Assembly: GCA_002633005.1 (NCBI GenBank)
Contig: NMRA01000742.1
Coordinates: 62,001 to 126,000, forward strand
DNA length: 64,000 nucleotides
Origin: Phoronis australis
Taxonomy: Eukaryota > Phoronida > Phoronidae
Direction: 5' to 3'
Below are positions 34,607 to 48,000 of the stretch, in pieces (the first letter of the stretch is position 1; each line of letters opens with the position of its first letter). The position numbers were made by a program, and so were the translations under genes. The notes under the pieces are model-generated. The model had not been told where the DNA came from. It saw only the letters and a list, made by a program, of their open reading frames with translations, and ran no database searches.

Positions 34607-34733
34607 AAATGTAACAACTACGTAAAAAGTAACAACTTGTTGCATTTTAGGAGAGGATTAGCAACATAAAATGTAACAATGACGTAAAATGTAACAGTTG
34701 TTACATTTCACGAAATTGTTTCATTTTACGGCG
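34607..34733 (+). repeat. GTAAAATGTAACAA word cluster
   Basis: Direct copies of GTAAAATGTAACA-like words are followed by inverted copies (TGTTACATTT, TTTCATTTTACGGCG), giving a partly palindromic cluster. A single similar site, GCCGTAAAATGTAACAATTTC, lies at 32616. Confidence 0.75.
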
Positions 34734-35873
34734 TATCAAACGTGGCACATCCATACTGTTCCTTGCGCAGTTGTGTGCATGCTTTCAGTATACATGTATG
34801 CGTCACAGCTCTGGGCATTTTCCAGAGTCGCCACGTTTCGAAAGTGGAGTTGTGTCAACGTCTACAGTATCGGTCAACTTAACAAAACATGTTCATTGCT
34901 TCCGCATACATTGTATAGGCGCAAACACCTAGATTCCGACTTTGGGCTCATCTTTATACGCGTATAAATGGAACATAGAAGTTTAAATGCTCTCATCTCA
35001 CTGTAGCTCTGCTGTACTGAAGGCGGGATCGACTCGTGCACTACTTCTGAACTGTTATAGAAACTCTTATGTTAAACTTTTGCAATAGCCTTCTCAGCAA
35101 TAAAATGGTAAGTAGATTGGATCCAAACAATAAAAGGGTATATTTGTTAACAAACACACATCGGCGGTTTTCAGCAATTGTTAATTAACGAATTCTCTTC
35201 AATGAATTTCGATGTCTTTGACACGTACACGACTACACAAAGGAACAAGAGATCTATATTGATAGCGTCTGTGGCAGGCTTCACAGCGGCAAAATTTGCT
35301 TATATTCTGTAATTGAAGTCGTCGTTTTCTTGTATTGCTACAAACTGTGAGAAACCATAGGAGGGTATGGCCAGAGAAAACGATGCCGGCTTAATGTTTT
35401 AGTTGCAAATGGCCAACGTTTGGTCTTCGGAAATAGCAATGGCATCCCTTGCCAAATTCTGCGTCCACCAGAGTCGACTGGATTGTTCCCCAATCGTGGA
35501 GTACCTGTTTTTTTCAAGTAGTTAGAAATATTAATTAAGATGGAAGTAAAAATCTTTCGAAAACATTTCAGTAGGTAAGTGCATTTATAAAACAAGTTTT
35601 GAAATCAAACTCCTTCTGTGGATACATGAATGTTTTCACCCAAACTTACAACAAGTTTAACTGACTTGCAACAAATTTAGCAGCCTAACATATAAGACGC
35701 ATGCGCCTACTTCCGTATATAATCACACCTCTACATATCACGAATACAGTGTAGGCGTAGGAGCCTATAAACACGAACGAATACGATAATATTGCAACGA
35801 ATTAGAGCTATCAGATCGTCAAAAGATTAAATAAATATGGCTGCGTAAAATAGATCTTAAATCATCCACACGC

Positions 35874-36028
35874 TTATGCTTCAGTCAAGATGTTAAGGAA
35901 TGTTTCATAGATTAACACAAAACAAAACACTGTTAAGAAATCGTGTGAGGCTGTCGTCCCAGAATTCTTCGTTTTGTCGCCAGGAGACGAGCCACATGGA
36001 CAAGTACTGTTTCCACAAATGCACAAAT
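35874..36028 (-). CDS. Astacin gene exon 18: Cys-rich tail, hydrophobic end, stop
   Basis: Encodes CICGNSTCPCGSSPGD, a Ser/Thr/Gly linker, then the hydrophobic FLTVFCFVLIY and a stop. This could be a GPI-attachment signal or a short membrane anchor. The last ten residues are less hydrophobic than usual for either, and no AATAAA was found close downstream. A cryptic donor inside the exon with further exons cannot be excluded. Confidence 0.65.
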
Positions 36029-39000
36029 CTGAAATTAAAATGACTGAGTAATACAAAGTACTTCAGTTAAAAATTTCCACAGTTGCAGCACAAAAGCGAG
36101 TGTCACGTGCTGCTAAATGCCATCAAGACCAAGAACTAACGGCGTCAAAACAACATTTGCTAACAGAATAACGGTTTTGGGACTGTTTTCATGGACCGAC
36201 TTGCCCAATGGCCCGGTCTTCAAAAAGGAGAGCACTAGACCGGCAATCTAGAGACCTGTGGTTCGATTCTCAGTTGGGGTTCCTGATTTTTCTGTGTTTA
36301 ATTGATATATTTCACTATTGGCCAACCTCAGCGTCTATATATTTGCCGTAGTTATGTAAAATGTGAAATGCTGAGACTGGAACAGAAAAGCCACATCTTG
36401 GAGCGTGGGAATAACCAACTTATGGCTGGCCAACGAGATTTGAAGGGCAACAGACTGAAGATTGTTTGCTCTTACACAGAAGTAGTAGCCGACCCAGGTG
36501 TACAACGCTAGCCGTGACAGTACATTTGAGCAAGTTCTATTTGTTTGCTGTTTTTTTTTTATTCTATCCACACATCTTTGTTAATGGTCACGTTGTGATC
36601 AAACAAATATACAACCAATCGGAGAACGGTCGAAAAAGTTTTCGATTTCAGGTGTGCATCATGTCATGGGGTCAGACAATGGACAGTCACTGATCAGAGG
36701 AGTACCGACCTCTCGATATAACCCCACTCTGGATTAGCGCCTGTTCTTTCACAGTGAACTAAGCTGCAAATGGGCAAAACATCTTTTTGAATTCCAAAAG
36801 CAACACAGTGGATATTGCACTGCAGTTGCCGTAGAGAGCGTTAGTGCACGTTAGTGGACTTACCAGTATTGGGTGTGGTGCGCACTATACGAACCGGGGA
36901 CCCACATAAGCCGGGATACGTCTCTATGTTGTCTATGGCAAGGTCCCCTTTGCTGCCATCCTTTGTGTACTTGAAAACAACCTGAGAAGAAATGTGTTTA
37001 TTACCTGTTACAGAAGATAGACTACCTGTTTCATTAATATGATACGTAACTCGGTTTGGGAATGCTTAAAGAAATCATCAACGGTTTTCCACCTCATTAT
37101 CTATTTGAAATAAATGTCCTGTAGACCTCGAGCAAGATCGACAGCTCCTTAAACAGCCTGGTTGTTCGGCGAGTAACCAACACTGTGGGGGAAAGACTAC
37201 ATACCTAAAATCACCGTACCCCTCTAGTGACACAGTTAATAAGCGTTTTTAGTTGAATCCGGCTTTTATCGCTTAAAGAGGCCTGGAACGCGATATAGAG
37301 ACTAAATTGCAATATTGAAAGTGGTTCTCTGGCACTGAAACAGTATTTAACCAGCTTACTAGAGATTTGGGGGTTTGTTCGTGAAGATTTTTAATTTCTG
37401 TTGATATAAAAGTATTTTCTTTTAGTTCCAAATTTCAAAAACAACGACCAGTCAGTTACTCGCCACTCCGTCGATTTTACTCCCACAAGGCAAAGCATGT
37501 CTCCTTATTTGGTATGGCACAACATAGACGTAGCACATAACCCTTATATGGAAAATGTGACCTTTGACCTCAGGCGACTTCACGCAACTGACTGTGAGGG
37601 AAATTAGAAACACCGTGGTAACCACAGAGTTTTTCTGTCGCACGTATACCAAAAATCCTGAATTTTGTGTTTTTCTTGAAAATTTCCTCACTGGAAAAAG
37701 TGAATTACTCTTTACTAGACTTTGTGAGATGGCACTTTCGTCAGGAATTGTTTAAAAATGTTTTGACAACCCTTCACATTCCATGCCTCTTTAAGTGAGA
37801 CAACAATGGTGCATTAAGATTGACTAAAATCACCAAAAGGTAGGGTTTGGTATTCTTTTTTAAGCCTTAGCGCGCCTACATGTAGATTACGCGCATACAT
37901 GTACATCAACTTTAATTTATTCCATAAATGATCATTTTTTGCGCCGTTAAAAGTTTGTTTGTGACATAAATACTTGAATTTAGCCGTTAACAATTAGTTT
38001 ACCCCGCTTAAAGTTAATTTGCGCCGTAAATGATTACTAGGGGCGCAAAAATTCAATTTACGCTGTTAAGAATGAATTTACTCCATAACAATATGTAATT
38101 TCAGCAGCTAAGTCACGTGCTTAACGTTAATCCAATTGACCAACGGTACGTGGCGACCATAGCTTATTCTACTAAGGTCTTGAGTATACTCCAGAAACTA
38201 CACACGCTTTTCATTCACATGATTTTGCGTGGTCTTGTGTGATCTCACTTTTCTCACAAGAAACCTGGCGTGCCTTCCGTAGAAGCGAGAGTCTCGCAAA
38301 AATAAAAGAACCCCGGTTCGAGACATTTTCTTATAAGCCAACCACGGGACCAGTTTAATTTCTTTAGCGAAATACGTCAGTGAGTTTACGAAGCTTAAGG
38401 TCTACGGAAATATAAACCAGGCCAGCAACTACCGGTTAGTCTGGACCTACCCTGTATTCTGCGGTGTCAGCCGTGATGTTAATTTCCGCGCGCTTCCACG
38501 AATCTCCTTGGTCACCGCTCAAAGAGAGTAGTGAGAAGGGTGAATTGTTCGTCGTGTTACGGCGCTCTTGAAGTAGTTCAAACTTCCCCATAGACGAGCC
38601 GTACATGTGGTAGTAGAACCCGATACATCGCCCGTATCGAGAGGCTAAAACGGAATCAAGTGACCCTACACTAATTTGCAATACATCAATTTACAAATTA
38701 CAACACATAATCCATTAACTAAAATAACCATATCTGAGATACGCGGCGGAGGACCTAACCATGCTAAACAACATAAAATACCTAACGTATTTTCATAGTC
38801 TCAAATCTTCGCTCGGAAGAGTACGTTTTTCTGCGCATGTGTGGACCTCAATCATGCGATAAGTTACGTGTCTTTCAAATTGAAGAACCATTGACCGCAT
38901 GACTGAAGTTCGCCATGTGTACATAAAGTTCTCTGACTGGAAATTTAAGGTGTGACCCTGTATTAAAGAAAGGACAACACTGACATACTTCCAATTGACT

Positions 39001-42000
39001 CTTACACAGATATGGCGTGGCTAACTGTGCTGTATGACCCTTTCCAAAAGGTATGGAGGCTTCGCAGTACAGATAGGTGGATGAACCATTGACGCCACCC
39101 TGAGGACCTGACTGGCTGGTTACTGTTGAACCCTAAACAGACATGAATTAAAACAAAACCGTTAACACAATTAACCGGTAGTGAAATGTGCGAAGAAATA
39201 TGGGTGGCATTCTAGAGTCAGTAATTGTGAGATGACCCCATGATTCACTGCAAATACCCTTCTGGTGATTTCCTGCACTATATTTCCTATAATCGCGATG
39301 TGGCTAGAGAATTTTTACTGCTTTCTTCGGCTTTCTGAAATTGCTTTTAGCCACAAACGAAGTCAGACACACCGACAGGTGGCTCTTTTGACATCTCCTA
39401 TGGCTCCATCTGAACCTCATTATTTCACTGACCTGTGTGTCCGGCCTCCATATTCTTGTGTGTAACATCCGGGCATTCACTGCACAACTGGTTCGTATGC
39501 ACTGTATATGAATATGCAGCGCTCTGGATATTGAACTCAGCGGGTTGCCACTCCCGCACATCCGACCGGCAATCTTACAATTCCTTTCAATCTTTTGGCA
39601 AATTCCAGCTCACTGGCCCAATGAAATTTCTTTGCTTGTTGACCCGACCGGGTGCATGAATTTAGTACAAAGTAATTTTCTTTCGGGAAAATCACAATCA
39701 AGGTCCATATTCGGTGGCCACTTTTGGTGAAAAATGAAGGTTGTCATATAACTGTAAAAGCTGGGTTATTATAAAGTACCATCATTCCAGGTTTGTAATC
39801 TGAAAATTTGTACAAGAACCACCGAATAAAATTTTATGGCCTAATGCATGACATCTGTATAAAAGGGTACGTACACTACAACTTGTGGTCACAGCCCACT
39901 TCTATCATGCAAGAATTCATAAGGTAGCTGTTAATTTAATAAGTTCTTGATCAAATTGAGGAAGTATCACATACTAAAGTAAGGAAAGTTGTTACCGTGC
40001 TGATCAAGTTGTTCTAGATGACCATTACATTGCTTATCTTAACACAGTATACTGAGAACTTCTTCTCTTGCAATATGATTCTTACAAAAAGAAAATGACA
40101 AGTAACTACTTTTTTCAAAAACTCTACGCACAGTCAATCAACGTCAATGACTAAGTTACAAATGTATGGAATGGTCTCGAGTTTTGTGCTGCCTCTACTT
40201 GTTGGTTTGTTGCAGGTTGAAGTTGTCTTGAGAGATAGAGAACCTGCCTCTGCAACATCAGTTGTCACATGTCGTGTCTTCTAGGATTTTCAGTACTAGC
40301 CAAGTCCTGTGTGGCATTTTATTGTCCACAAATTTGATAATGTCCATTGTTTGTTTTGTTGTCAGACGTTATTCATTTTGGAAATATCAGTATTGTTCAT
40401 GAGAACAGCAGTATGTAATATTCTTGTGGGTAATACTTTATAGCACAGAGGTTGAAGGTACGTACACTACATTTCAATGACTTTTCAAGTTCATAAAAAT
40501 AATTAAAAAATCTAATGAGACTTAGTTCATTTACCAATATTCAAAGAGAACAAATAAAAAGTACAGACTGCAGTCATGTGCACATCTGTCTGTCATTCTT
40601 TGAAAACAGGCACATGTTAAAATGTAGGGGTACGTACACTACAAAAATGCTAATATTTCACTCAAAACAAAAGTATTTGTAATTAACACCCTTTTAACCT
40701 AGCATTTTTAATTGAGGAAACTGTCTGTGACAAGTCTTGTTTACTTACCGTGTAATATTTTTGTTTCATGGTATTCATTCACATGGGGTACGTACACTGC
40801 ACAGGGGTACCTTACAGTACATTTTGTTAGCCTTTTTGGCCTATTTTCAACATAGCAGAACCTATTCAATATGTAAACATTTGGTTTGTTTAGATATTGA
40901 ATAATTTGCTGTGTTGCCTAGGCTGACATATTTTGCACTTCTTTTCGTTACAGAGTGTGAACTTTAGCTTTTAACCTTCTTTACAGTAGGTGAGGGTTAG
41001 AAACACAGAATTTACAAATTTTCGCAACGAGTGCCTGCTTTATGATGAACCCTACCATTTATCAATGATTATAAACAACTTCATCTAATTGACTCTGAAA
41101 GTGACTCAAGTTATTCCCAGTCATATCTAAACAATTGCTTACCTGATAAAATAAATTTATTTTCTACTCGTGACAGTTGAAAAATGTTATTTTTAAAATG
41201 GCCACTCGTAACGCTAACAATGCATGTAATTCATAGACAAAAACATGCATAAATTTCTCAAACATTGTCCGATTTTGATGATTCTTTTTTTAATTCGCAC
41301 AACTGAATAACTCTTTGCATATGAGATTCAGTTAGCATTTGGTAAGTGACCAAAAAATTTATTTTAGACCGTAACACTGTCAACTCTCGAATATGGACCT
41401 TGATTGTGATTTAACAGTTTACAAAACTTTGAAACATGATGTCGCGCGTGCGTTCAATAGACGCGAGAACACCGCGAAAACGCAAGATCACGCAAGATTT
41501 CGCGAACTATCTTGCTATATATTACGAACGAAGCACATGATCACATTAGCTTCCTTCACGATGTTCTTGCGTCCGGGAAACTCATTTTTCCTATGTGGCT
41601 AAATTTATTTTCAAGCATTTAATATTTCAAGAGTCCACTCATTTTATGTTAAAGATTTCTGTTAAAAACAAACATAACATGATTGAATAACAGGTGTAGC
41701 TGTATTTTGCCTCTCACGAGTTTAACATTGTTCTCACCGACATCCGTCTCCACTGTATACCGTTGCCTGGTAAGTTTTGAAGAAATCCCACGGAACTTTC
41801 GAAATCTTCTGTAATACGAACTAATGAATCTGAAAGCAAACATTTTTAAGTAGGACATAATCAACAAGTCTGTGGATTAAGCAAAACATACAGAAACAAT
41901 ACATTGAAATTCAGTAACAGAATGTATGTTCTGAAAGTAGAAAGCTTTAAGAATTTGATTTTAGATCTTTTACTAATATGCCTTTAATTGTCTTAAGACC

Positions 42001-45000
42001 AATTTTTAGAAAACTTAAGCAAAGAACGAAAGTGCATTGATTGAAAAACGACCGTATCAATAACTTAACAAAAAAAAATCACAAGTGACTTAAAAATGAA
42101 TGTTCAACACTGTTTTCTAAATTATTATTTTGTTTTCGCTCTATGAAGCTTTTGATGTTTCAAGAAAATCATTAAGTCCTATTTTTGATAGCTCTCGTGA
42201 AAATTATGTTCCTACGTATGCATAGCCTTAACGGAAACGTGCTGGGATCAAACGTTTTGCAAATATTCTTGAAAGTTTGACTGTCCCCAAGGATTTTCTT
42301 ACATGAAGGAAGGTTCACTTATATCGTCGGCGTAGGATATTCAGACTTGGACTACAAATCCTTCTCTGGTCGAACGGTTATACATGTGCAGACGGTCAAT
42401 ACAAATCCTTCCCTGGTCACACGGTTATACATGTACGGAGGGTCCCAGTGTGAGTGACTACAGCATACGTTAGATTAGGTTTTTGATTAAAAGTTCCTCG
42501 TCCCCGGTATATCCCTTAACCCAGAGAAACTACGCCAAAGTGTTCACAACATCGACAGAACAGTCAGGGTGTCGTGCCGTAACCTCACGCTTTGAGTGAA
42601 AGGCGATTCATCACGGAAAGTCATGACATCGATAACTCGGCAATTACCGTTCATTCGTAACTCATCGGATAATTTCGTAACCTTTGCGTGTGACACGGGA
42701 GTTGCTCCGGACGGACTTTTTGGGAAGACTTTTGCGCTTTGACCGCTAATTTCTTGCGAACTCAGTAGAGCAGAACACTGTAAATGATATTGAGAGAAAG
42801 AAAAATTCCTCACGGTTTGTTGAATCTCTGTTTTCTGTAAATTTATTGAGTTTTGTGTTTGCTATGGACGGTTGAAATGAAGCACCCGTGGAATTTCTAG
42901 TCCGGAGTGTCATACCTTGTAGTATTACATAGTGTATTGGAGACGATCAGAAGCTGAGGACGCCTGTGTGTACAATGATACTGATGGTCCTGTAGCACCA
43001 CCACAATTCTCTCGAAAACGGAAAATAATCGAATGGGAATTGACCAGCGTTGTGAATGATACGAGTAAGAACCCTGCGCCGTACATCCGGCATGATATTG
43101 GCCAAAGTGAACGTTCGTAGTTTCTGTTTGTCCCCAGCCCATTTCATCCGAGAAAGGACCGAATCGAACGTTCGGAGAAAGTCTTTCGTGCGACGGGTCA
43201 CCAAGCGTAGCAGTTTTCACTGTAATGTCGTGTGAATGATGCGTCCAGCTGTGACGCAACGGCTGTTTCCTCAGTACCTATAGATACGTTTACGCCATTT
43301 CCGAGAAAGACTCGGAAGTTCTCGTAAAATTTCTCGGAAAGCACCAAAAGATATAAGTTGTCAAGGAAAACCTGGCTGTAGGTCGAATACACCGTGTGGT
43401 TAAAAGCAGCACATTACAAATCATGTTGTCTGCTGCACCCTTATCGAAAATATCCTTAGGACTCACCAACATCAGAGCATGTCGGTCCAATATACGGCTG
43501 GGGACATTCACACCTGTAGCCCTTGGACGAGTGGTAGTAGACACACGTAGCTAAACCGTGGCAGGGATTAGATAGACACGGATCTGAAACGTGTATAATG
43601 TTATCAGATGTAGCAAGCGTTGTAGCCGCTATGATGCTGAAAATGTGGAGCGTAGGCTTCATATGATATTTGAACGAGGATCTCGACACTTACTAGATTT
43701 CGGAAGTATTTTACCGGTGTAGTTTCTTGGACAAAGTTTCTTGCAATAAAACGAAATCACGCAAAATCAAGCGATTGCAAGGGGACTGAATGTTTCACAA
43801 GTACGTTCAAGACTCTGTAGGAGTGACCTAGCAAAATGGCGGTGAGGATGGAAAGTTGAATCACGAGCTAAAATGAGATAGAAATCACTGCAACCGTACA
43901 GTAAGGGATTATGTTAGCTACAAATTGCATGCTGCATTGCGTTTATGGAGCATAGCCCAAGTAAATCCTGCAGCGGTATCATACAACACGAACGCCTCAT
44001 TGCAGATGAAATGCTTTCCGTTTTATTTAAATGTTAAAAAGAGGGATCATTATTTATCAGAAGAGCCAACATGACAGCGTTATCCCGTTCAGTGACTTTA
44101 CCTGACGTAGGGGGTTCTGAGCGTGTGATACATCTTTGTTAACTGCCAAGCACTCTCTTGTCTGTTATGACAACAAGCAGGCCACTTATCTACCAGACTT
44201 ATTACAGACCACGTGTGAACACAATCAACCTCAGAGTGAATTAGTGTATTCAGAAGGAATAGATTGTCGTAACTTCGGTTGCAGTTGGGCGATTTTGGCG
44301 ATTCAAAAACTAAACAACCATTTGACGAAGATTTCAGAAATGCTATTGGTTTATGTTCAAGTATGTTATAACTTAACATTTATTTTTAACAGCACACCCC
44401 AGTCAGGTTAGATAGGTTCTTATTGGATTAGAGCAATTATCGAACAAAAGAGAGCTGGCCTTCCAACCATAAATGCCAGAATGGAGCTAATCAGTCGTGT
44501 AAGATATTGGCTACAGGGGTAATTTTCCCAACTTGTTGTTGGGCTATAGAATCGAACAAGTTGGGAGCAACGGGATAACACCGTAATGGGCCCGATTTTT
44601 TAGTATTTGTCCAAGTGCCCCTCAGTCAAATACACACAAGCAGGTCATCGAGTTCATGGAGACACATACCGAGTAAGTTGAAATCGGGATTTCCTTTACC
44701 GTGAAAGCCGACGGCCGGTAGTCGATTCATCCTTTTAAAAAACACACAAAAGCTAATCTTAAGCAACTAAAACGCATCCTGCTTTTATGCGTATCACACA
44801 TCGAACAGGAGATTTTTCCTGAAATTCCATGGGCAATACACACGAGCGCCTGTGGTGTTGTCTGAAGGTCAGTCGTCCTCTTTCTATTTATTTCAAAGAT
44901 GATTTTTTAAAGTGGCCTTTTGCAAATATTACCATCATTATCTGTGGCGTATATCGTGGCTTTGAAGTGGCCTTTGAAGGGGGACGACGATTCCTTGACA

Positions 45001-48000
45001 ATCAAAAGTGTAGTGTGTATGCCAAAGTCGTCTTTCGTAGAAATATCTCCGGGCGGACTCCTTCCACATAACCTGAGTTACAAATGCAAACATACAACAT
45101 TAGATTTAACCTTGAAAACGTTTGTCCTAGTATGACATGATTCATTTCTTTGTTTCTTAAAGTTATACTACCGAGATTTTTGTAACTCGGCGAGGCTCTA
45201 TGCTTATAGTACGTGGATCAGAATCAAAATAGCATTTCGACATTTATTGATAATAACATGACCTCCATGTCGAAACATGGAGCTAGCCGCTGGCATCCAA
45301 CAGTCAACCATCCAGCTCGCACCTGCGCGTTGACTCATAATGTCTGCTTGAGTCGATCGTCTGGCAATGAGGTCTTATAACGAGTGTGGTGTGTTTATAT
45401 GCCAGTGAACATATTTAGGTCGCACAAAGCGTTTGAATCGAAAGCTGCGACCAATCTCCGGAAGGTAGACGCATAACTACTCTTTCGCAAAAATCAGGAA
45501 TGTTTTGTAAAGCAGGTGATGAAAGCTTGACTCATCCGTTACCAAACAGCAGATGGTGACGTGACCAAGTTTAAAGCAGCATTTGCCCTGTTTAGCTGAC
45601 TAAAACAAAAATCGAATTAGGCGGCTTACTAATATAAAACGGATTTCAACCGTCGCAGATTGTGTTTTCGTTACCAACATGAAAAGCACGATAAGGAATA
45701 TCACGAGACCGATTTTATGTCTGTTTTTGTTTTTTAGCGCGCTAAATATTGCGATATGCAGCTTGAACATTACGAAATTTTTATTCAGCTTCTAACGAAA
45801 ACACCAAGATAGAGTTCATTAACGTTAGGAGCATGCTAAAAAAGCAAGACTTCACGAGATTACGGGAGACATTGGCGTGTATTTTCAAAGGAACACATGG
45901 TTTTGGTTAGATATTTCTCGCCGTTCGACAGCTATTGAACTTACTTGGGAGCTTCTTGTCCGAGAAGGTTGAATCTAACTTCAACAGAATGAGGACAAGC
46001 CATGACCTTGTCCAACTCGATGTCGAATTGTGTAAAGTGAACTCGCAAAAGACCGGGACCCTGGAATGAATATTAATAACGCAGATGTTCACCTCGATAT
46101 AAATGAACTGTCATATAATTGTTAAAGGAGGCATTACATCTTACTCAGTGTAAATTGAACAAATTTTGATTTTAGGAATAGAACGTTCATACCAACATTG
46201 TCGGCGCTGCTCATCTACCAAACAGTGCAGAACAGCAATGCTGTCCATGTAGGAAATTGAATAGATACATATATACTTAAAGGATAGTGTCGTATTTATG
46301 ACCAAAAACGCACTTTTGGGGGTATATTTCTTGAAGCTATTACCTCTGACCAGAACTATGACACAACAAAGTTCATCGCGTTTTTGAATTTTTTCAAATT
46401 CTTCAAATACCTTCATTGTCTCTTAGACGTTTGCTGAGTCAAGGCCGGTGTTTCTAGCATTCAAATACTTTAGAAAACTATGCTCTCTAACGCCTGTGGT
46501 TTGGCTCTGCCGCAGCAGAGCGTTCTGCGTGGTCGAGTCCGTCCATCGAGAATTGCCAAAAGACTTCTGTTCTCGCCAAAAATGGGGCATTGGCATGTAG
46601 ACATTGCGATTTAGCGCAAGAAACAGCAAATGGTAAACAGGTAAGAATAAATTATTAGCTAGTTACACACCAGATGTTGGACACACCACTTGAAAAGACT
46701 CTGCCACGATCGGGTTTCGAACCCAGGACTTTCCAAATGCAACCTATGCAGACGCTCTAATCCATCCATGAGATCACATACATGTACGAGTATGTTCATT
46801 CAACGTTTGACCGACTCCGAGGCTTTTGTTTCCGAGTACAATAACCATTTTGGCAATATATTATCTCAGTGCTGATATAAGACAATATCCGGGTCGACGA
46901 CTTTCCTCTACGTTTGGGCTTTTTTCTCACCCCCCCCCCCAGTTCTCGGCAAATAAACTCCATATGCCGCTTGCAGCCCGTCGCTAGGCGGGCCAGCCTA
47001 ATACCATGGGCGGCGCGCTATATGAGGCTGGGGGGCTATAGTCCCCCACTTTTTTCAGTGCTGCGCCGCCCATGAATACCGCTCAAAAATAAAACAGATA
47101 ACAACAGCACCCGCTCATTGATTGTACATGTATAATGCATTAAATCCCACGGGCTTAAGCTTAAATGTGCAATACAATCCCACAAGTGTCCGATATAAGC
47201 CCATCTTGGTCAAAGACGACCTCCGTTTGTGGAGCTACTCAACTACAAATACATAGGCTTATACATGTATCAGAGCGGTTGGTATACAAGAATAGCAAAC
47301 ATATCAAAATTATCCAGAAAGCAATGGATTGATCAGAGTTACAGGAACATGACCCGTATTTTGGTTCACCTGATTCTTCACGCTCTTTTTCGCTTCCAAA
47401 GAATTGTAACGTACTCTTACAGTACCTTCAATAACCAGACGCATGTCCTGCTGTCTGTACCATCGGGAGTAGACACCCAACCAATTGAAACTGAGTCACC
47501 CACTTTTGCAAGCTCGATAACTCCACCACAATCTGGAATACAAAGGCCCTTTTAGATCAGTCAGACGTATTTGCTTCATCCTTTGTTGCATTTCTACCAT
47601 GTTTCATGCGCGTACCCAGCCATTAATATGGGGGGGAGCTCGAATTTCCGACGATGTGGACCTTTTACCGACAAAAAGCCAAAGGACTAAAAAACGGGGT
47701 ACCACGTCCAGGGCTGTGAATTGTGCGTTTGCGCCTTTTTAGTGGACTTTTTGTCTCGTTTTCTCGGAGTTTTTGTTTCTCTGGGGCGGACCTTTTTGTC
47801 CACTTCGCCAAATAGGGGGGCTCCTTGGAGCCCCCCGAGCCCCCCCTGTGTTCGCGCATGTGTTTAACTGATGAATTCTAACCCAAGTGCTTTGAGGTTT
47901 AAAACAAAGCAACACTTATCCGATGTTGAAGTGCTGCCGAATTACCTGGCTACTCAAGTCACGTGACATTTTTGAATTCGTAATTTCAGTGCGTGAGTAT

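Larger units (their letters stand above)
30249..35873. other. Intergenic region between the two genes
   Basis: About 5.6 kb between the start of the VWD gene and the stop of the astacin gene. It must hold the VWD gene promoter. I see no protein-coding exon. It contains GTAAAATGTAACAA words (32617 and 34607-34733), a hairpin at 34245-34297 and short palindromes such as TTATCTTTTTTAAAAGATAA near 33648. Confidence 0.5.

Noticed and set aside
36203-36290. tRNA-Ala-like cloverleaf
   Set aside because: The anticodon stem is good, but the D arm fails and position 33 is not T, so it is a SINE head.
42897-43259. Minus-strand 120-codon frame as an extra exon
   Set aside because: No acceptor/donor pair keeps the phase between exons 13 and 14, and the peptide matches no module.
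46700-46772. Functional tRNA gene
   Set aside because: A and B boxes are present but the acceptor and D arms do not pair, so it is a SINE relic.
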